Shown here: positions 32,277-45,416 of the stretch, one piece after another | Position numbering within the stretch: the first letter of the stretch is position 1 | Layout: every line of letters starts with the position of its first letter | NCBI RefSeq assembly: GCF_016808335.1 | Contig: NC_053137.1 | Coordinates: 10,528,506 to 10,592,505 of the forward strand | Origin: Panicum virgatum | Taxonomy: Eukaryota > Streptophyta > Magnoliopsida > Poales > Poaceae | Direction of reading: 5' to 3' | DNA: 64,000 bases | The notes under the pieces: model-generated | Database searches by the model: none | What the model saw: the letters and a program-made list of their open reading frames with translations, nothing else | Told to the model about the DNA's origin: nothing | Translations under genes and position numbers: made by a program

Positions 32277-34984
32277 CGGATGCGTCTTCCATCTGCTTGT
32301 GCTGAAATCTCGCCTTCATTCTCCATAGAGATTAGTAATCAGAGACTTGCATTAAACTGGGGATATGTAAGCAGACTTTTCAGTTTCGCTGTTTGGTTGT
32401 TTTTGTGTCTGCACTTGCACTACTAAATCGTTTGATCTAGTTGTGTAACTGTTGGCTATGTGCTGCAAACCTTGAAAGCCCAGAAGTCTGGAACTAATTA
32501 CTGTTATTTGAAGAGTAGAAAACGTTTGCAATGCTTCATCTACCCCTGTAAAATGTGGAGATGCAATGTGCTTATATGGAGGCATCTTGCTGTTGCCGTT
32601 AGCTTTGTTTACTAACTACTATGCTGCGCAATCTGTATGTTTTAAGCAAAAAAGGAAAAAAAAACCTCCAAAGTTTTGTGTAGTGGGATATCCAACAGAA
32701 GTGTCTTCAGTCACTTGGCAGGCTGACTACAACTGGTCAAGTCGGTCATGTGTCCCATGACAACATATTACCTGATGTCGGACAGGTTACAAGAGTGGGC
32801 AATCAACAAAATTGTTGCACTTCAGGGGAAGTTTATCTAGGCCAGATTGATGCTGATGTAAGAGGTAAATGTGTGTGTTGCTTGGCTGGCTGTAGCTCGC
32901 AATTCTAAGTTCTAACAGAAGAAATTCTTCTGACTATGACACACATACAAGCTTTTTGCAAAGTCAAAAGCCTCGAGTCAATCTAAATTGAATTAGTATC
33001 ATGGAATGGACATCGGATTCAGCTACCTGACCAACCATCTTCCCAAAGTTACAATCTTCCACCGGAAACAAATTGACAAAAAACAGAACAAAATCAGGTT
33101 GAGTTGTACAAATCAATATACACATCATATCAATGTTGATGCACCAGCAAACCACGTTGAAGTGCTTGTAGTGTCTATTTTCCGGGTCAAACACTGCAAA
33201 CCAAAGATTACTCAACCACTCACCCCTCTCATTCCCTGAAGCTAGCCAAACCAAAACAAGAGGCAATTAATACAACGTATAAAAGTTTCGTGCACAAGTA
33301 CAGTATTTCAAACTCTAATAACCATTTATAACACCACAACTACAAAGACAACAGCAAGACATGTTATCAATTAACCAAAAACAAAATTCAGGCTTTCTCC
33401 TATCTTGATTGTAAGGAACAGTCAATTCTTACATTGCCATGAAGAACAACACAATGGTCTTCTTCAGTTTCGCGACCTTACATTGGTTCTGAATAATTTA
33501 CTTTAAGAGGCAAGAGAATGTTTAATCCTGACTGCAATAGGCATGCAACAGTCAGGACATCATCATCTGAATTTTAATTTAAATATATTTGAACAATTAC
33601 ATTTATAAGGAATTAAGGTTGTGAAGAGTAATGGATAAACAAATTCAGCGACAAGATAAAGCTGAAACTGTAAGGGCATCAATGTCCTACAAAAAGTACG
33701 GTCCAGACATTTTATACTGTTGCGTCCAAAGTTTCAGAATTATTAAGGCAATTACAGAGTCTGTCAACACATCTGAGCATCTGAAATTCTCTCTTGCCGA
33801 AGTAACATAGACATTTCCAGATGCCAGAAGCATATAGCAGGCAATCTCCTGGAGCAAAACCAGATCATTTTTTTTCAATACTTGGGTATGCCTTCGTCAG
33901 ATCAGCAACACTGCCAGCAAACAAAATAAAAGAAAATCAACAAAGGAATAGGCATAAATACAATTCAGTATATGCAAAAAATAATTAATAGGATTCATCC
34001 TACATATCTTTGTGCATGTGACATTTCTTGCAGGCAAGAAATTTAAAAACTAAGATGCTCATGATATCAGCACTTTACAGAGAAAACATTTTTTTGGCTT
34101 ACCATTGTATGCAGATAATTTTTTTCACAAAAACAACCTAAACAATACAAATCAATGCCTCAACATTGTATCTTAAATTTTCTCTGATCTCACCAGTTCA
34201 TTCAATTTTACATTCAAAGAAATGTGCACACACTGAGCATTGAGTTATGGAAAAAAAAGTATAGAGACAAAAAGGTACACTCATCATGAATACTTATAAG
34301 ATCTGTAGCATTCCCTGTGCAGGCCAGTTTTCAAACTTCTGGCCACAGAAAATGCAAAATACTAATCACTGTTGAAATTCAGTTGGAAGGTTAAGAAAGA
34401 ACGCAAGTGCAGGCGGCCACTTGAATTCCAGTGTTCCACTTTAATGAAGGAATACTAACAATCTCGATCAAGCCGAAGAAGGGCAACCAAAACTCAATTC
34501 TTAAGTTCTTAACATTTCACATTACTACAGGAATATTGATGGCACCGTGCATGGTACAAACAATATAAATAAAATACGTCCCTACACTTTTTTCAAGCAA
34601 TTATCACACTTACTGTTACTGGTATCAATTTGCAATAGCAGCAGCATCAGAGTCCCAGACAGAGCTATGCATGGGAGTCCAGCCAGAACCACTGAACAAC
34701 TCAAATCGGTACTGGACAATCCATTTCCAATTTAATTTTCAGCCAGCAGAGCATGTCTGGATCTACCGTATCAATCCATTTTTCAACTCAATTTGCAGCA
34801 AATATACATGTACGAAGACACATCCAGATGGACCATATCAATCCATTTTTCAATTTACTTTCCAGTAAACATACATGAGCACGTACATATCGGCCATGTC
34901 AATCAATTTTGCATTCCGTTTTCCAGGAAACGAATGAGAGGGATCGGGCCGCTCATACATTTGTTTCCTGATCTCTCTTGTTTG

Positions 34985-35525
34985 TGTCGGCCCAAAAACC
35001 AGGAGAGTCGGCCCAACGGAGCGCACACCCGGAAAAAGTCTGGCTACACCCCAAAAGGTAGCTCAAGAGGTGAGTGACTCCCTCCACTTTTAAGTTGGTT
35101 CAACTCTCCCCCCACAACCAATGTGGGACTAATCCGAACAATCTCCTCCGTCATACATTGGTGCCCCCCTCAGCACTGACCGGGGTCCCACACCCACACA
35201 GTCCACCAGTGACCAGCCCGACACACGGGCCACACACCCACAGGTCCACCACTGACCGGCTCGACACACGAGCACACACAGGCCTCACACCCACGAGTCC
35301 ATTGGGCTTCGGGCCTGCACCACCAGAGTGTGCACGGGCACAGGAGATTGCGGACCCAGCTCTGATACCAATTGTCGGCCCAAAAATCAGGAGAGTCGGC
35401 CCAACGGAGCGCACACCCGGAGAAAGTCCTGCTACACCCAAAAAACTAGCTCAAGAGCTGAGTGACTCCCTCCACTTTTAAGTTAGTTCAACTTTCCCCC
35501 AACTAATGTGGGACTAATCCCAATA
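34985..35525 (-). mobile_element. TRIM retroelement in U3
   Basis: Same structure as the U1 copy. Confidence 0.87.
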
Positions 35526-36492
35526 ATTTCTGCCTGTCGGCTGATCCGATCCATGCATTCTTCTATTTCACATAAACCTGAACGAACCTTCCTGGACGAT
35601 AGATGTTGTTGGCAATATGCAGCAACGTTCAGCACAGAGGAGCCCAAGTTATTTGCGAGTGATGATGACGACGACATGACGATGCGGTGTTCAATTGTCA
35701 CTTACCCAAGTTATTTGGCTATAGGCTGGTGACACAAATTAAACTGGGAGTGAGCTGGTTGATTATATTTCACTACCCGTTGTCTAGTCCGGTGTGTGTG
35801 TGGGCGCGCGCGCCCGCCCGCCCAGGTAAGGCCGTGCTACCGGTTGACCAACTGATAGTACACTTTATAAAGAGCCGGCGCTAATGGCCCCTTCCCGGCC
35901 CGTAGTCTTCTGTTTATTTCAGCAAATGGACGTGCTGTTGAGGCTAGTGTAGTATTATATCATTACATCTATGCCAAGCTCCTTTCAATTATTAGTAGTT
36001 GACTCTTTATTATTTATTTGCAAGAAGATACTAATTGTAATGATGCATACGAGCAGGCATGCCTAGCTATAAAATGACCTGTGCACGGCACATGATCTGT
36101 GAGATGGAGCACATGAGAGAGACCTTGTCCTCTCGGAGGATGCATGCAAGCTAAGAAATGATCGAGCAAAAGTTGCAGCAATAAAAAACTTCTCTAGAGA
36201 TATTCAGTAATGAGCGGTATCAGGAAACCACAATCTGTAAATACCAAGGGTTTTAGTTCCTCCATAGTACTGTTCAGCCTGCGCGAGGCACATTAGCTCC
36301 TGGATGTACCAGCCCATCACACATGCATGACTTTGAGATGCATGGTGGGGGGTAATGTTCGGTCCATGATTAGCATGTAGAGGTTGGTAATGCTCAGGTG
36401 GACAATGCCAGGTTGGAGGTTCAGAGACGCCGCCCCGGTCTGCAGATCGGCCAAGCTTGGGCATTACACTTGATGGCAAGACGTGGGGTGTC

Positions 36493-36540
<48 letters not shown>
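36493..36540. repeat. (AT)n(GT)n microsatellite, U3 allele
   Basis: About 48 bp, strongly contracted in the first AT run. Confidence 0.95.
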
Positions 36541-36771
36541 GATATTTGCTTTCTTATTTTTTTTCAATCTAATAATGAAATCACTCAATTTAACTTCAAA
36601 AATGGAACCATTAGTCAGAAACTCAGAATTTACACTAGGAAAGTAGCATCAAATATTTAATTCCCGTGTTGCAGAGCAAATTCAGATCGGTCAATTATGA
36701 CAAACAAAGGTGCCTTTTTTATATGAGAGCATCACTTTTTGTCTGCAGTAAATTCTTGAGATTTCAAAATG

Positions 36772-37529
36772 CACTACCCGACTCGCCTACTTTGCCGAGT
36801 GCCAGAGACACTCGGCAAAGGCAGAAAAATACTCGGCAAAGAAGTCGCCGAGTGTAGCCCTCGGCGAAGCGCACACGGCCTTTCTTCTACCGGCGAAGCC
36901 GGCTTTGCCAAGTGTCTTTTCTCGGGCACTCGGCAAACTTTTGCCGTGTGCCACGCCGCACTCGGCAAAAAAAATTGAAAGGGGACGGCCGAACGGGCGA
37001 ACGGGACGGGGGAGGGGAACTTTGCCGAGTGCCAGACGCGTGGCACTCGGCACAGATCCAAAGTTCGTCGAGTGCCAGATCTGCAGCACTCGGCGAAGTT
37101 TCAAACTTCGCCGAGTGTCTAGGTAATTACACTCGGCAAATCAGTTTTCCAGTAAATAGAAAAATGGTTGCTTTGCCGAGTGTCAGGGTAAAAACACTCG
37201 GCAAAGCTTGCTGTTTTTTTCTTCTGTTTTTTATGTAATAACCACATTCATCATCACAAATAAAGCATACATACATTCCATACAAGCGATATAGTATATA
37301 TAAGGCACATCCATCACAAATATCACATAATAACACAAATATCTCACGCTACATCGCACGAATATAACAAATAGCACAAGTCCAACATTGATGCCATAAG
37401 TGTAACGTTCAACAAGCACAAGTCCAACTAATTAAACAAGTCTAGTCCAACAACAATAAGTCTGTAGAACAAATACCATAAGCAACTCTAAATCAGCTAG
37501 GTGGCCACTGCGACACTGCCGGTGCCGGT
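36772..37529. mobile_element. Truncated CACTA end (U3)
   Basis: As in U1, with one visible change near the edge (GCGACACTGCC for GCGACGCTGCC at about 37509). Confidence 0.8.
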
Positions 37530-38304
37530 GAATTTTCTTGTGCGTGTACATGATGCATATGTGCTAATATGTGTAGTAGAGAGGCTACCTGCCATGGTGC
37601 CACCTAGTCCCTATTTCCTATTTTATTCGGTTCATTTGGTACATCCGTGTCTCTTCATCAGTGCTTCCGATCCATTTCTTAATCCAAACCAAACAAGCAA
37701 ATTTCGTTAGCATCTTGTTTCCACCTGAGTTCTGCTTTAACTGTATAGTATAATTCCAACTGCCAACCCTAGAATGTGACTAGGATAAAACATCCACCTT
37801 TTTTGTGTGTGTATAAGCTGGTGCTTTTGAGAAGATATTTGAAATGTTTTTTTTCCTGTATGTCATGCACGGTTCATTTTTGAAAGGTACATGAGCACAT
37901 ATTTCAGCACTTGATTGGGCATTTTTTCCATTAGAAAATAATTTTCACCTTGGTTTCATATGTCAATTCTGTGTACAGCAGAACACTCTAAATATCATGT
38001 TCTGAAATAGATATGGGTTAGGCAGTGTAGAAGAAAAAGATTAGATTTCAGCCAGTCTGGATACAAAACTGCATTTTTCCTGCATCTGTATGTCTTACCT
38101 GATGAATACTAGGAGCTATTCAGCCGCATCGAGTTTCTTGTTCGTGATTGTATAACAACCAAACAAGTGGTTCCAGATCTAACACATATACTAAATTCTT
38201 TGTAGTGTATCTATGTCTCAAGCAAGCTATCTGCCATTTTTCATTTCTCTTTCAGTTCGTATTTCTAACTTGCTGATCATTTCTTTATCGCAGAGTCTGA
38301 CATC

Positions 38305-39522
38305 ATGCAAAGTCCTAGCAAAATTTCCAGCGCCTCTGCCTCTCCTACAACCCCTGCTGTGTGCAGGCTTCAAGGATGGGCGGATCTCCCAGAAGGTCTG
38401 CTTCAATCCATCATTCCTCTGTTGGGCTCCTTCCTCGAGGTCCTCGCTTTTGCGGGCACCTGTCGCTCTTGGCGCTCCGCCTTCTCCTCATACCCATCCA
38501 AATCCACATTCTGCACCTTGTTCCCACCTCTCCTTGTCCGACCTCATATCAGAGTCCATGCTCGTCGTCTCCCTTCCAGAAGTGATGACGGTCACAAGCT
38601 CCGCACATGCCAGGTCCTTGATCTAGCCAACCTGGGAACTGCCCTGCGCTGCCAGATTCCTGAAGACACATTTGAGATGTTACGCTTTGCAGGCTCTTCT
38701 TATGGTCAGCTGATTTGTGGTGGCGGCAGAAATTGTGTTGTGGTTGATGTATTCACAGGTGCCAGAGTTTTACCACCACAGCTCCCATTCAGATTCAGTG
38801 GGGACACTTATTTCTACTCTGGCATGCTGACAGCTCCCCTCGCCTCACATGATGCACACCTCCTAGTTTGCGCCGCACCCAAACAAGGCAGCACCCAACA
38901 CTCCCTGCTTGATTGGCCACTTGGAAGTGATTCTTGGTCAGAACTAAGGCTCAATGATTCACGGATTGAGCAGATTGTGGAGTTCAAAGGTCAGTTCATT
39001 GCGCTGGACTATGAGTACAGGCTCCACACTCTATCCTTGGCCCCCCAGCTTGGTCTGCAGGAGATATCAACTGTGTGGTGGGATGACATGGATGCATGCC
39101 CGTATCTAAGGCCATGGCTTGTGGTGTGTGGTGACATGCTCCTCATTGTTGACCACTACATATCCCTTTTATTTGATGGGGCACCTGTCAACTACGAAGC
39201 TTATCGCCTCGACATGTCAACTGTACCTGCAGTTTGGGTGAAGGTAGAGAAGCTGGAGAATTACGTGCTCTTTATTGGAAGCGATGTGAGGAGCCCTGCG
39301 TTTTCTTGCATCAGCCCGGGACGATGGGGTAGGAGGAACAACTGCTTGTACTACGCATATTATGATGTACCCTGGATCTTGCATGGGCTTGGTGATGAGG
39401 CAGATGCTGTGTGGGATCCAGACAATGACCCTGACATTGAGTTCAAGAGGAACTGGTACACCCAATTGCAGCCCTTTTGGGTGTACCCAAGCATGTTCTA
39501 CGCTGATGCTGATGGCGAGTGA
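38305..39522 (+). CDS. F-box/DUF295 protein, copy 4 (405 aa)
   Basis: Intact; same protein as copy 3. It is preceded by U3's CACTA fragment and lacks flank L. Confidence 0.88.
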   Translation: MQSPSKISSASASPTTPAVCRLQGWADLPEGLLQSIIPLLGSFLEVLAFAGTCRSWRSAFSSYPSKSTFCTLFPPLLVRPHIRVHARRLPSRSDDGHKLRTCQVLDLANLGTALRCQIPEDTFEMLRFAGSSYGQLICGGGRNCVVVDVFTGARVLPPQLPFRFSGDTYFYSGMLTAPLASHDAHLLVCAAPKQGSTQHSLLDWPLGSDSWSELRLNDSRIEQIVEFKGQFIALDYEYRLHTLSLAPQLGLQEISTVWWDDMDACPYLRPWLVVCGDMLLIVDHYISLLFDGAPVNYEAYRLDMSTVPAVWVKVEKLENYVLFIGSDVRSPAFSCISPGRWGRRNNCLYYAYYDVPWILHGLGDEADAVWDPDNDPDIEFKRNWYTQLQPFWVYPSMFYADADGE

Positions 39523-42229
39523 CGGATGCGTCTTCCATCTGCTTGTGCTGAAATCTCGCCTTCATTCTCCATAGAGATTAGTAATCAGAGACTTGCATTA
39601 AACTGGGGATATGTAAGCAGACTTTTCAGTTTCGCTGTTTGGTTGTTTTTGTGTCTGCACTTGCACTACTAAATCGTTTGATCTAGTTGTGTAACTGTTG
39701 GCTATGTGCTGCAAACCTTGAAAGCCCAGAAGTCTGGAACTAATTACTGTTATTTGAAGAGTAGAAAACGTTTGCAATGCTTCATCTACCCCTGTAAAAT
39801 GTGGAGATGCAATGTGCTTATATGGAGGCATCTTGCTGTTGCCGTTAGCTTTGTTTACTAACTACTATGCTGCGCAATCTGTATGTTTTAAGCAAAAAAG
39901 GAAAAAAAAACCTCCAAAGTTTTGTGTAGTGGGATATCCAACAGAAGTGTCTTCAGTCACTTGGCAGGCTGACTACAACTGGTCAAGTCGGTCATGTGTC
40001 CCATGACAACATATTACCTGATGTCGGACAGGTTACAAGAGTGGGCAATCAACAAAATTGTTGCACTTCAGGGGAAGTTTATCTAGGCCAGATTGATGCT
40101 GATGTAAGAGGTAAATGTGTGTGTTGCTTGGCTGGCTGTAGCTCGCAATTCTAAGTTCTAACAGAAGAAATTCTTCTGACTATGACACACATACAAGCTT
40201 TTTGCAAAGTCAAAAGCCTCGAGTCAATCTAAATTGAATTAGTATCATGGAATGGACATCGGATTCAGCTACCTGACCAACCATCTTCCCAAAGTTACAA
40301 TCTTCCACCGGAAACAAATTGACAAAAAACAGAACAAAATCAGGTTGAGTTGTACAAATCAATATACACATCATATCAATGTTGATGCACCAGCAAACCA
40401 CGTTGAAGTGCTTGTAGTGTCTATTTTCCGGGTCAAACACTGCAAACCAAAGATTACTCAACCACTCACCCCTCTCATTCCCTGAAGCTAGCCAAACCAA
40501 AACAAGAGGCAATTAATACAACGTATAAAAGTTTCGTGCACAAGTACAGTATTTCAAACTCTAATAACCATTTATAACACCACAACTACAAAGACAACAG
40601 CAAGACATGTTATCAATTAACCAAAAACAAAATTCAGGCTTTCTCCTATCTTGATTGTAAGGAACAGTCAATTCTTACATTGCCATGAAGAACAACACAA
40701 TGGTCTTCTTCAGTTTCGCGACCTTACATTGGTTCTGAATAATTTACTTTAAGAGGCAAGAGAATGTTTAATCCTGACTGCAATAGGCATGCAACAGTCA
40801 GGACATCATCATCTGAATTTTAATTTAAATATATTTGAACAATTACATTTATAAGGAATTAAGGTTGTGAAGAGTAATGGATAAACAAATTCAGCGACAA
40901 GATAAAGCTGAAACTGTAAGGGCATCAATGTCCTACAAAAAGTACGGTCCAGACATTTTATACTGTTGCGTCCAAAGTTTCAGAATTATTAAGGCAATTA
41001 CAGAGTCTGTCAACACATCTGAGCATCTGAAATTCTCTCTTGCCGAAGTAACATAGACATTTCCAGATGCCAGAAGCATATAGCAGGCAATCTCCTGGAG
41101 CAAAACCAGATCATTTTTTTTCAATACTTGGGTATGCCTTCGTCAGATCAGCAACACTGCCAGCAAACAAAATAAAAGAAAATCAACAAAGGAATAGGCA
41201 TAAATACAATTCAGTATATGCAAAAAATAATTAATAGGATTCATCCTACATATCTTTGTGCATGTGACATTTCTTGCAGGCAAGAAATTTAAAAACTAAG
41301 ATGCTCATGATATCAGCACTTTACAGAGAAAACATTTTTTTGGCTTACCATTGTATGCAGATAATTTTTTTCACAAAAACAACCTAAACAATACAAATCA
41401 ATGCCTCAACATTGTATCTTAAATTTTCTCTGATCTCACCAGTTCATTCAATTTTACATTCAAAGAAATGTGCACACACTGAGCATTGAGTTATGGAAAA
41501 AAAAGTATAGAGACAAAAAGGTACACTCATCATGAATACTTATAAGATCTGTAGCATTCCCTGTGCAGGCCAGTTTTCAAACTTCTGGCCACAGAAAATG
41601 CAAAATACTAATCACTGTTGAAATTCAGTTGGAAGGTTAAGAAAGAACGCAAGTGCAGGCGGCCACTTGAATTCCAGTGTTCCACTTTAATGAAGGAATA
41701 CTAACAATCTCGATCAAGCCGAAGAAGGGCAACCAAAACTCAATTCTTAAGTTCTTAACATTTCACATTACTACAGGAATATTGATGGCACCGTGCATGG
41801 TACAAACAATATAAATAAAATACGTCCCTACACTTTTTCAAGCAATTATCACACTTACTGTTACTGGTATCAATTTGCAATAGCAGCAGCATCAGAGTCC
41901 CAGACAGAGCTATGCATGGGAGTCCAGCCAGAACCACTGAACAACTCAAATCGGTACTGGACAATCCATTTCCAATTTAATTTTCAGCCAGCAGAGCATG
42001 TCTGGATCTACCGTATCAATCCATTTTTCAACTCAATTTGCAGCAAATATACATGTACGAAGACACATCCAGATGGACCATATCAATCCATTTTTCAATT
42101 TACTTTCCAGTAAACATACATGAGCACGTACATATCGGCCATGTCAATCAATTTTGCATTCCGTTTTCCAGGAAACGAATGAGAGGGATCGGGCCGCTCA
42201 TACATTTGTTTCCTGATCTCTCTTGTTTG

Positions 42230-42771
42230 TGTCGGCCCAAAAACCAGGAGAGTCGGCCCAACGGAGCGCACACCCGGAAAAAGTCTGGCTACACCCCAAA
42301 AGGTAGCTCAAGAGGTGAGTGACTCCCTCCACTTTTAAGTTGGTTCAACTCTCCCCCCACAACCAATGTGGGACTAATCCGAACAATCTCCTCCGTCATA
42401 CATTGGTGCCCCCCTCAGCACTGACCGGGGTCCCACACCCACACAGTCCACCAGTGACCAGCCCGACACACGGGCCACACACCCACAGGTCCACCACTGA
42501 CCGGCTCGACACACGAGCACACACATGCCTCACACCCACGAGTCCATTGGGATTCGGGCCTGCACCACCAGAGTGTGCACGGGCACAGGAGATTGCGGAC
42601 CCAGCTCTGATACCAATTGTCGGCCAAAAAATCAGGAGAGTCGGCCCAACGGAGCGCACACCCGGAGAAAGTCCTGCTACACCCCAAAAACTAGCTCAAG
42701 AGCTGAGTGACTCCCTCCACTTTTAAGTTAGTTCAACTTTCCCCCCAACTAATGTGGGACTAATCCCAATA
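42230..42771 (-). mobile_element. TRIM retroelement in U4 (542 bp)
   Basis: As in U1, with private changes in the interior (CACACATGCCTC near 42521; GGGATTCGGGCC near 42549) and a CCCCAAAA state shared with U5 near 42680. Confidence 0.87.
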
Positions 42772-43730
42772 ATTTCTGCCTGTCGGCTGATCCGATCCAT
42801 GCATTCTTCTATTTCACATAAACCTGAACGAACCTTCCTGGACGATAGATGTTGTTGGCAATATGCAGCAACGTTCAGCACAGAGGAGCCCAAGTTATTT
42901 GCGAGTGATGATGATGACGACATGACGATGCGGTGTTCAATTGTCACTTACTCCTATTTGGCTATAGGCTGGTGACACAAATTAAACTGGGAGTGAGCTG
43001 GTTGATTATATTTCACTACCCGTTGTCTAGTCCGGTGTGTGTGTGGGCGCGCGCGCCCGCCCGCCCAGGTAAGGCCGTGCTACCGGTTGACCAACTGATA
43101 GTACACTTTATAAAGAGCCGGCGCTAATGGCCCCTTCCCGGCCCGTAGTCTTCTGTTTATTTCAGCAAATGGACGTGCTGTTGAGGCTAGTGTAGTATTA
43201 TATCATTACATCTATGCCAAGCTCCTTTCAATTATTAGTAGTTGACTCTTTATTATTTATTTGCAAGAAGATACTAATTGTAATGATGCATACGAGCAGG
43301 CATGCCTAGCTATAAAATGACCTGTGCACGACACTTGATCTGTGAGATGGAGCACATGAGATCTTGTCCTCTCCGAGGATGCATGCAAGCTAAGAAATGA
43401 TCGAGCAAAAGTTGCAGCAATAAAAAACTTCTCTAGAGATATTCAGTAATGAGCGGTATCAGGAAACCACAATCTGTAAATACCAAGGTTTTAGTTCCTC
43501 CATAGTACTGTTCAGCCTGCGCGAGGCACATTAGCTCCTGTATGTACCAGCCCATCACACATGCATGGCTTTGAGATGCATGGTGGGGGGTAATGTTCGG
43601 TCCATGATTAGCATGTAGAGGTTGGTAATGCTCAGGTGGACAATGCCAGGTTGGAGGTTCAGAGACGCCGCCCCGGTCTGCAGATCGGCCAAGCTTGGGC
43701 ATTACACTTGATGGCAAGACGTGGGGTGTC

Positions 43731-43770
43731 ATATATATATATATATATATATGTGTGTGTATATATATAT
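43731..43770. repeat. (AT)n(GT)n microsatellite, U4 allele
   Basis: About 40 bp, the shortest of the five; only four GT repeats. Confidence 0.95.
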
Positions 43771-44001
43771 GGTATTTGCTTTCTTATTTTTTTTCAATCT
43801 AATAATGAAATCACTCAATTTAACTTCAAAAATGGAACCATTAGTCAGAAACTCAGAATTTACACTAGGAAAGTAGCATCAAATATTTAATTCCCGTGTT
43901 GCAGAGCAAATTCAGATCGGTCAATTATGACAAACAAAGGTGCCTTTTTTATATGAGAGCATCACTTTTTGTCTGCAGTAAATTCTTGAGATTTCAAAAT
44001 G

Positions 44002-44781
44002 CACTACCCGACTCGCCTACTTTGCCGAGTGCCAGAGACACTCGGCAAAGACAGAAAAATACTCGGCAAAGAAGTCGCCGAGTGTAGCCCTCGGCGAAGC
44101 GCACACGGCCTTTCTTCTACCGGCGAATCCGGCTTTGCCAAGTGTCTTTTCTCGGGCACTCGGCAAACCTTTGCCGTGTGCCACGCCGCACTCGGCAAAA
44201 AAAATTGAAACGGGACGGGCGAACGGGCGAACGGGACGAACGGGATGGGCGAACGGGACGGGGGAGGGGAACTTTGCCGAGTGCCAGACGCGTGGCACTC
44301 GGCACAGATCCAAAGTTCGTCGAGTGCCAGATCTGCAGCACTCGGCGAAGTTTCAAACTTCGCCGAGTGTCTAGGTAATTACACTCGGCAAATCAGTTTT
44401 CCAGTAAATAGAAAAATGGTTGCTTTGCCGAGTGTCAGGGTAAAAACACTCGGCAAAGCTTGCTGTTTTTTTCTTCTATTTTTTATGTAATAACCACATT
44501 CATCATCACAAATAAAGCATACATACATTCCATACAAGCGATATAGTATATATAAGGCACATCCATCACAAATATCACATAATAACACAAATATCTCACG
44601 CTACATCGCACGAATATCACAAATAGCACAAGTCCAACATTGATGCCATAAGTGTAACGTTCAACAAGCACAAGTCCAACTAATTAAACAAGTCTAGTCC
44701 AACAACAATAAGTCTGTAGAACAAATACCACAAGCAACTCTAAATCAGCTAGGTGGCCACTGCGACGCTGCCGGTGCCGGT
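44002..44781. mobile_element. Truncated CACTA end (U4)
   Basis: As in U1, plus an extra GAACGGGA-type expansion of about 26 bp near 44215-44265. The following sequence is flank R, not another unit. Confidence 0.8.
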
Positions 44782-45325
44782 GAATTCTCGTCCCGAGGCT
44801 CATTTGACCCCCAATCGATTGATTCTGCAAAAAGAAATTGACATAGGATTACATCTTGAGAAGATTGTAAGAGTTCATGTCCCTCTTGATAGTATGACAT
44901 TCCTAAACTCAATTTTAAAAGATAAAATATTAAATGAATAGCCGCTTTTCAACTTTCATATCCTTGACTTAGCTCATTACTTGCCATGATATATAAGTAC
45001 CAATAATAATCGGTTTATACAACCATGCATGCCTATAAATCGACCTTTACTGCTGTACAAGCTAAAGCACTAATAGTGTAGCTAGTTATTACTCTGCTAG
45101 GTTTGCTTGCTCGACAGGAAAATGCAGGTAAAGACATTCAGGCTTGAGCGGCATCAGGAAGCCCAATGTGGTGACCATATACTATATATGACGAATCCGT
45201 GTTCAGCTGTGCACAAATACAACTCGTTTAGAATGCCTGGAAGATGCCTCGACGAGAATGGCACACAGGAAAGCAAAGTTTGGCTAGCTTCTCTATAAGC
45301 TTTTGTTTCTCTAGCTAGGAGTTTG
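44782..45325. other. Start of right flank R (copy 1)
   Basis: Unit/flank boundary at GAATT (44782-44786), then AT-rich DNA with no recognised gene. Repeated at 61776-62319. Confidence 0.5.
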
Positions 45326-45416
45326 CACTACTACAAAAATAATTTGTAGCAATGCCCCGATTTTTTTAAAGAGCGGACTAAAATTTCATCCGTTACTACA
45401 AATGGAGCAGGGTTGC

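Larger units (their letters stand above)
30283..37529 (+). repeat. Tandem unit U3 (7247 bp), hybrid pattern
   Basis: The left half carries the U4 states (CAGCCAGTCTGG near 30805; CCACTTTAATG near 34437). The right half carries the U1/U2 states (TTACCCAAGTTATTTGG near 35702; GATGATGACGACGAC near 35661). This is the expected product of unequal crossing-over between neighbours. Confidence 0.93.
37530..44781 (+). repeat. Tandem unit U4 (7252 bp), last of the array
   Basis: The left half groups with U3. The right half (from about 42500) groups with U5: GATGATGATGACGAC, TTACTCCTATTTGG, CCAAGGTTTTAG, CCTGTATGTACC, TTGAAACGGGACGG and GAATATCACAAATAGC. The right edge continues into flank R as GGTGAATTCTCGTCC, so it keeps the original unit/flank boundary. 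Confidence 0.94.
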
